A stretch of 9,750 nucleotides of DNA, taken from assembly GCA_019418545.1 (NCBI GenBank), contig DYBQ01000094.1, positions 1 through 9,750 of the forward strand, given 5' to 3'. The notes under the pieces were generated by a model, which ran no database searches, was not told where the DNA came from, and saw nothing but the letters and a program-made list of their open reading frames with translations. The stretch comes from Clostridiales bacterium (GTDB lineage: Bacteria; Bacillota; Clostridia; Oscillospirales; Acutalibacteraceae). Positions within the stretch are counted from its first letter, which is position 1. Each line of letters starts with the position of its first letter. Below, in pieces: positions 6,496-9,750 of the stretch. The position numbers and the translations under genes were made by a program.

Positions 6496-7274
6496 ACCGG
6501 TACCCCCACAAACACGCCCAGCATACTGGCGATTTTTAAAACACAGCCCACACCAATGGCAATACAGGCGGCAATCAGCAGGGTGTCAATCAGGCGGATG
6601 GTGCCGGAGATATAATCGCCGTTAAAAAAATCCCGAATGGAATTGGTGAGAGGGACGCCCGGTACCAGGGGGATAATGGAGCCAATAATAATCCGGTCCA
6701 TATTGTGCCCAATCCCCAGCTGGAACAAAAATAAACCGCAAAACGCCGCTACCGCGCTTGCCAAAATGTTGCTCATAATTTTAGAGAGCTGCTTTTTCCC
6801 TGCAAGCAGGACAAAAAGATATACCATCAGGCCGGAAAAAAAGGCGACAACACAGTCAATGGGGCTTCCGCCAAAGAGGAAGCAAAAACATCCGCTGCCC
6901 AAGCCGGAAGCGGCAATTTGTACCCAGTTTGCCGTAAAGGGGAGAGATTCGATTTCTTTCAGCCGTGCAAAAGCTTCGGGAACCGTGTGTTTTCCCTCGG
7001 AAATTTCCCGGGAGAGCTGATTAACAGCTGCCACTCTTCCCAAATGTACCGGCGCCAGGGGCACATGACGGATTTCTGCGGTGTGAGGGATGCCGTTTTC
7101 GGTTCCACAGGCAAAAATCCCGTTGGAAATCGCATATACATGGAAGGTTTCCATGTGATAGGAAGCAGCAATACGCTCCATCGTCTCCTGTACACGAAAG
7201 ATTTCCGCCCCATTGGACAGCAAGATACGCCCGGCTAATACAGCCAGCTCCAAAGGACTGTTTTCGTTTTCCAT
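6492..7274 (-). CDS. Threonine/serine exporter family, large subunit (YjjP/DUF1212-like)
   Basis: The protein has 260 residues. The N-terminal 110 are soluble and carry the family start LLSNGAEIFRVQETMERI (18-35). The rest is membrane-embedded, with about five hydrophobic segments from residue 116 on. The signature PLVPGVPLTNSIRDFFNGD is at 202-220. This is the N-terminal half of a ThrE-type exporter; the other half is the next gene, overlapping by four bases. The ATG at 7274 has AGGAGGG at 7289-7295, but the spacing of 14 bases is long; an in-frame TGA eight codons or fewer upstream rules out an earlier start. A good promoter and a hairpin-containing leader precede it. The operon order is yjjP-like, yjjB-like, RluA-family. 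Confidence 0.88.
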   Translation of the reverse strand: MENENSPLELAVLAGRILLSNGAEIFRVQETMERIAASYHMETFHVYAISNGIFACGTENGIPHTAEIRHVPLAPVHLGRVAAVNQLSREISEGKHTVPEAFARLKEIESLPFTANWVQIAASGLGSGCFCFLFGGSPIDCVVAFFSGLMVYLFVLLAGKKQLSKIMSNILASAVAAFCGLFLFQLGIGHNMDRIIIGSIIPLVPGVPLTNSIRDFFNGDYISGTIRLIDTLLIAACIAIGVGCVLKIASMLGVFVGVPV

Positions 7275-7320
7275 AGTGTTTCAGTATTCCCTCCTGATTA
7301 TAAAAGCAGAATCCCCATGC

Positions 7321-7347
7321 AAGAGAAAAGCTTCCCTTTCAGGAAGC
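7321..7347 (-). promoter_or_regulatory. Leader hairpin with T tract before the exporter operon
   Basis: In the minus-strand leader, GCTTCC (7347-7342) pairs with GGAAGC (7335-7330) around the loop TGAAAG, followed directly by TTTTCTCTT (7329-7321). This has the shape of a short intrinsic terminator between the promoter and the yjjP-like ATG, so it could act as an attenuator. The stem is only six pairs. Confidence 0.35.
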
Positions 7348-7372
7348 GGCTGCAATGTTGATAAACACATTC

Positions 7373-7401
7373 ATTATATCCTATCTATCAGACAGAATCA
7401 A
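7373..7401 (-). promoter_or_regulatory. Promoter for the exporter-RluA operon
   Basis: On minus, TTGATT (7401-7396), a 17-bp spacer and a perfect TATAAT (7378-7373). It gives a leader of about 90 bases before the ATG at 7274. It diverges from the radC promoter. Confidence 0.7.
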
Positions 7402-7459
7402 GAAAAAAGGAAGTACATTTGAAAGAGGAATCAATGTGCAGCTTTTTCTATAAAAAGGC

Positions 7460-7488
7460 TTTACACTCGCAAGAATTTCGAGTATATT
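7460..7488 (+). promoter_or_regulatory. Promoter for the radC-like gene
   Basis: TTTACA (7460-7465), a 17-bp spacer and TATATT (7483-7488), leaving about 60 bases of leader before the ATG at 7555. A weak dyad, ACTCG (7465-7469) and CGAGT (7479-7483), lies within the spacer. Confidence 0.65.
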
Positions 7489-7554
7489 TATAGTATAGGG
7501 ATATGTGTATGATAAGGTCGTATCCTATCAAAACAGGACGAAAGGGAAACGGTC

Positions 7555-8394
7555 ATGGAGGGAAAAACCAAAAAGAAAGAAACCAAAAATATTCACGAAG
7601 GGCATCGCAGTCGGCTGCGTGAACGTTTCCTCAACAATGGCGCCGCTTCGATGGAGCCCCACGTTATGTTGGAGCTTTTGCTGTGCTATGCGATTCCAAG
7701 GGGTGATACGAACCCAATTGCCCACAGGCTTCTGGATACTTTTGGCTCTCTGTCAGCAGTGTTTGATGCACCCTATGAAGAGCTTTTAAAGGTAGACGGG
7801 ATTGGTTCTTCCAGTGCGCTGCTGCTGAAAATGATGCCCGAGCTGTTTCGAAAATACCAGGAAGACCGGGAGGCTGGCGGGAAGCGTATTTGCTGTGTTG
7901 AGGATGCCGTTCAGTTGATTCGCCCTAAATATATCGGACGGAAAACAGAAGCGGTTACGCTTTTGTTATTGGACAGCAGGGGAAAAGCATTATATTGCGG
8001 AATCGTCAGTGAGGGAGCGGTTAAGGCTGCTCCAATTTATGCGAACCAAATGATTCGGCTGGCTGCCCGGTATGATGCCGCAGCTGCCATTATTGCTCAT
8101 AATCATCCCAGTGGCCGGGCGATTCCTACCGCGAGTGATATTTCTGCCACAAGGCATGTTATCTGGGCGTTTGATGCGGTGGATGTAGAATTGAATGACC
8201 ATCTTATCATCACCGAAACCGATTATCTTTCCATGGCTTCAGCCGGAATGTTAGAGACGCTGTATAGTGAGCACAGGGAAACAAAAGCCAAGAGATTACG
8301 TCCGGCTTCCCAGCCAAACACATCGGGAGAAGTTGCCGATGACAGGGAAATAGAATATGAGGAAAGCTGGGAAGACCTCGATAAAGAATTTTAA
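7555..8394 (+). CDS. RadC-like JAB/JAMM domain protein with altered motif
   Basis: This 279-residue protein is longer than typical RadC (about 225). Residues 16-110 include a helix-hairpin-helix (LLKVDGIGSSSALLL, about 78-92). Residues 115-240 are the MPN/JAB domain with HNHPSG at 182-187 and Asp195, the zinc-ligand spacing HxHPSGx7D. The Glu expected 17 residues before the first His, in the conserved (H/Y)PRE, is Gln165 here (YANQ at 162-165). The start is ATG 7555 with AAAGGGA seven bases upstream. The C-terminal 40 residues are a highly charged tail, basic then acidic (REIEYEESWEDLDKEF), not part of the family core. RadC is no longer thought to be a repair enzyme and its role is unknown. 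The gene is a single-gene unit. Confidence 0.88.
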   Translation: MEGKTKKKETKNIHEGHRSRLRERFLNNGAASMEPHVMLELLLCYAIPRGDTNPIAHRLLDTFGSLSAVFDAPYEELLKVDGIGSSSALLLKMMPELFRKYQEDREAGGKRICCVEDAVQLIRPKYIGRKTEAVTLLLLDSRGKALYCGIVSEGAVKAAPIYANQMIRLAARYDAAAAIIAHNHPSGRAIPTASDISATRHVIWAFDAVDVELNDHLIITETDYLSMASAGMLETLYSEHRETKAKRLRPASQPNTSGEVADDREIEYEESWEDLDKEF

Positions 8395-8412
8395 AAAGAA
8401 AATATCATAAAA

Positions 8413-8453
8413 TAAAAGCCGGCACACTCTATAGGAGTGACGTCGGCTTTTTG
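8413..8453. terminator. Bidirectional terminator between radC-like and dtxR-like genes
   Basis: AAAAGCCG (8414-8421) pairs with the CGGCTTTTT side (8444-8452), with an internal loop and then CACTC (8425-8429) against GAGTG (8435-8439). It ends in TTTTTG on plus and in TTTTATTTTATG on minus. The flanking genes converge with stops at 8394 and 8461. Confidence 0.85.
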
Positions 8454-8460
8454 TATTCCA

Positions 8461-8829
8461 TCACATACCGCTTCCCACATGCTTTTTAATCGCTTCAAAG
8501 CTTTCGGAGCTGATTACATGTTCAATCCGGCAGGCATCTTCCACAGCGGTTTTAGGATTTACTCCCAATGCCTTGAGCCAATCAGAAATCAGCGTATGGC
8601 GCTCATACATGGTTTGAGCAATTTCCATGCCCTTGTCGGTTAATGTAATATGCCCTTCCCGGGAAACCAGTACATATCCGTTTTCCCGAAGGTTTTTCAT
8701 AGCAACGCTAACGCTTGGCTTGGTAAATTCCAGCTCATTGACAATATCAATAGCCCGGACTGTGCCTTTCCTCTTTTGGAGGATTAGAATGGTTTCCAAA
8801 TAGTTTTCAGCAGACTCCTGTATTTTCAA
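8461..8829 (-). CDS. DtxR/MntR-family metal-dependent repressor, short form
   Basis: The protein has 122 residues from a TTG start at 8829. That TTG is seven bases after the ribosome site GGAGGGAGG (8845-8837). An in-frame ATG at 8847 lies in the ribosome site itself and has none of its own. Residues 1-62 form the winged helix domain (recognition region FTKPSVSVAMKNLRENGY, 35-52; wing 56-64). Residues 65-120 are the dimerisation and metal-binding helices; there is no SH3-like third domain, as in MntR. Candidate metal ligands are Glu12, His78, Cys100, Glu103 and His104, the last three in DACRIEH as in DtxR. At the position of MntR Asp8 / DtxR Met10 there is Asn9. Such proteins sense Mn or Fe and repress uptake genes; no transporter is adjacent here. 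Confidence 0.88.
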   Translation of the reverse strand: MKIQESAENYLETILILQKRKGTVRAIDIVNELEFTKPSVSVAMKNLRENGYVLVSREGHITLTDKGMEIAQTMYERHTLISDWLKALGVNPKTAVEDACRIEHVISSESFEAIKKHVGSGM

Positions 8830-8836
8830 GCAAATT

Positions 8837-8845
8837 CCTCCCTCC
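8837..8845 (-). promoter_or_regulatory. Ribosome site that fixes the TTG start of the dtxR-like gene
   Basis: GGAGGGAGG on minus, with seven bases to TTG 8829-8827. This spacing is ideal for TTG, whereas the ATG at 8847 overlaps the site itself. Confidence 0.75.
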
Positions 8846-8863
8846 ATCAGAATAATATTTTAC

Positions 8864-8892
8864 AGTATATCATAAGTTCCCACGTGTTTCAA
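8864..8892 (-). promoter_or_regulatory. Promoter for the dtxR-like gene
   Basis: On minus, TTGAAA (8892-8887), a 17-bp spacer and TATACT (8869-8864). The spacer contains the palindrome CACGTG (8881-8886). No recognisable MntR or DtxR box overlaps it, so autoregulation is not evident. Confidence 0.65.
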
Positions 8893-8894
8893 CA

Positions 8895-8946
8895 CCCGCC
8901 ATAAGACTTTCCGAGCGGGACACAGGGGAACAAAAGCTGTGGCGGG
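8895..8946. repeat. Interrupted GC-rich inverted repeat in the divergent region
   Basis: CCCGCCA (8895-8901) and TGGCGGG (8940-8946) are perfectly complementary across 38 bases; CCCGC (8895-8899) can alternatively pair with GCGGG (8915-8919), and CACAG (8921-8925) with CTGTG further right. The block lies between the two diverging promoters and is transcribed by neither, so any role would be in DNA. It may be chance. Confidence 0.3.
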
Positions 8947-8953
8947 AAAAAGA

Positions 8954-8967
8954 GGAAAACGCTTTCC
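8954..8967. promoter_or_regulatory. cre-like palindrome upstream of the tepA promoter
   Basis: GGAAAACGCTTTCC matches 12 of 14 positions of the CcpA-binding consensus TGWNANCGNTNWCA; only the two outermost bases differ, and they differ symmetrically. It ends at the -35 box (8968). A LacI-family regulator such as CcpA is the natural candidate. Confidence 0.45.
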
Positions 8968-8996
8968 TTGCTATGAAATGGAAAAAATGGTATACT
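8968..8996 (+). promoter_or_regulatory. Promoter for the tepA-like gene
   Basis: TTGCTA (8968-8973), a 17-bp spacer and TATACT (8991-8996). Transcription would begin near 9003, giving a leader of about 65 bases that contains the paired arms described around the start codon. Confidence 0.6.
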
Positions 8997-9017
8997 AATT
9001 TGAAAGCGAATCAGATG

Positions 9018-9109
9018 AATGAAACCGGCAGATTTTGGCACACTACTGTATAAGGAGGTGTATGCCAAGTGAAAAAACAGGCGAAAGTAAAAGTTAAGCC
9101 GGTTTCATT
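9018..9109 (+). promoter_or_regulatory. Leader stem enclosing the ribosome site and start of tepA
   Basis: AATGAAACCGGC (9018-9029) and GCCGGTTTCATT (9098-9109) form a perfect 12-bp inverted repeat. The enclosed 68 bases hold the ribosome site AAGGAGGTG (9052-9060) and the GTG start (9069). Within them a smaller hairpin pairs TTGGCACAC (9035-9043) with GTG-ta-TGCCAA (9058-9068). The outer right arm can instead pair with 9177-9186. RNA-level control of translation is inferred, not shown. Confidence 0.45.
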
Positions 9110-9750
9110 GGAGGAAGAAATTTCCACGGAAGACGAGTTATCTCAAGAAGAAGAGCGCAGGCAGGAATCCATTTGCGAAACCGGCTCCATCATTACGTCT
9201 GGAGGCGGCCATACCATTCATTGTTTGACCATTATTGGGCAAATTGAAGGCCATACGGTATTGCCGTCACAAACAAAAACCACTAAATATGAGCATGTCA
9301 TTCCTCAGCTGGCTGCGATTGAAGAGGATTCCCGGATTGAAGGCCTTTTAATCCTGCTCAACACAGTGGGGGGAGATGTTGAGGCAGGGCTGGCACTGGC
9401 TGAATTGGTAGCCGGCATGAAAAAGCCCACCGTTTCGCTGGTTCTCGGAGGAGGGCATTCTATTGGAGTCCCCCTTGCAGTTGCTGCGAAAAAATCCTTT
9501 ATTGCCCCTTCTGCTACTATGACGATTCATCCGGTGCGGATGAATGGGCTGATGCTGGGAGTGCCCCAAACACTGGATTATTTTCAGCGTATGCAGGACC
9601 GGATTACCCGGTTTGTTACGCACAACTCCCACATTTCACCGGAACGGTTTACCCGTCTTTCCATGAATACCCAGGAACTGGTAATGGATGTGGGAACTGT
9701 GCTGGAAGGCGCCGATGCAGTAGAAGCTGGGCTGATTGATTCCCTGGGGT
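9069..9750 (+). CDS. tepA: TepA-like ClpP-family serine protease (3' truncated by window)
   Basis: The frame runs from a GTG at 9069 to the end of the window, 227 residues so far; the gene continues beyond. The start is set by AAGGAGGTG (9052-9060), eight bases upstream. An ATG at 9062 in another frame stops after 11 codons. Residues 1-38 are a charged, low-complexity leader without a signal peptide. From about residue 53 the sequence is the TepA/YmfB branch of the ClpP fold: GQIEGHTVLPSQTKTTKYEH, LLNTVGGDVEAG (97-107), GGGHSIGVPL with nucleophile Ser131, TMTIHPVRMNG with His154, and Asp207 at about the ClpP catalytic Asp position. Ser and His are clear, Asp is by rough alignment. TepA was described in Bacillus as aiding secretion and degrading signal peptides. 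In Firmicutes it often sits next to ftsK/spoIIIE, which may lie just downstream. Confidence 0.9.
   Translation, partial: MKKQAKVKVKPVSLEEEISTEDELSQEEERRQESICETGSIITSGGGHTIHCLTIIGQIEGHTVLPSQTKTTKYEHVIPQLAAIEEDSRIEGLLILLNTVGGDVEAGLALAELVAGMKKPTVSLVLGGGHSIGVPLAVAAKKSFIAPSATMTIHPVRMNGLMLGVPQTLDYFQRMQDRITRFVTHNSHISPERFTRLSMNTQELVMDVGTVLEGADAVEAGLIDSLG

Noticed and set aside
7355..7453. Small plus-strand ORF of 32 codons between the diverging exporter and radC promoters
   Set aside because: Only a weak AGGAAG precedes it, that stretch belongs to the leader hairpin of the minus strand, and no plus promoter lies upstream of it.
7464..7484. Possible SOS (LexA) operator at the radC-like promoter
   Set aside because: The weak dyad ACTCG-N9-CGAGT does not match the Gram-positive LexA consensus GAAC-N4-GTTC.
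8926..8939. GGGAACAAAAGCTG, identical to a stretch found next to the T3 promoter in common cloning vectors
   Set aside because: The match is only 14 bases, flanking bases differ from vector, and the surroundings are continuous native intergenic DNA. Chance is likelier than contamination.
9062..9097. ATG at 9062 as an alternative start for the last gene
   Set aside because: Its frame stops after 11 codons; the GTG at 9069 opens the conserved TepA-like frame with correct ribosome-site spacing.

Overview
The window reads as chromosomal DNA of a low-to-mid GC Gram-positive anaerobe, most likely a gut-type Clostridia. This is inferred from strong AGGAGG-type ribosome sites, GTG and TTG starts, Firmicutes-style sigma-A promoters, and the gene families present (PepF, TepA-type ClpP, a short DtxR-like regulator, split ThrE). 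There is no mobile element, CRISPR array, tRNA or rRNA. The content is mostly housekeeping. I see no defence island or obvious new multi-gene system.

Layout, left to right. (1) The 3' part of a secreted-type C39-like cysteine peptidase gene (1-684), followed by a perfect 18-bp hairpin. (2) A plus-strand pair, carboxymuconolactone-decarboxylase-like protein and cupin (856-1951), with its own promoter and a nearby dyad. (3) A minus-strand pair, SSAT-like GNAT acetyltransferase and CYTH phosphohydrolase (3010-2006). (4) Oligoendopeptidase F on plus (3185-4957). (5) A minus-strand operon with the two halves of a ThrE-type amino-acid exporter (yjjP/yjjB-like) and an RluA-family pseudouridine synthase (7274-5061). 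(6) radC-like on plus (7555-8394). (7) A DtxR/MntR-like regulator on minus (8829-8461, TTG start). (8) A tepA-like ClpP-family protease on plus (9069 to the window end, GTG start), cut by the window edge.

From the CMD-cupin pair onward the transcription units alternate strand strictly. Three convergent junctions each carry one hairpin able to terminate from both sides, and three divergent junctions carry facing promoters with 17-bp spacers.

The most unusual sequence signal is around the start of the tepA-like gene. Three mutually exclusive complementary arms (9018-9029, 9097-9109, 9177-9186) surround the ribosome site and start codon, which also sit in a small inner hairpin, and a CcpA/cre-like palindrome abuts the promoter. 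Also notable are a RadC whose expected JAMM glutamate is a glutamine, and a DtxR-type regulator whose metal ligands are DtxR-like (Cys-Glu-His) but with Asn at the position of MntR Asp8 / DtxR Met10.
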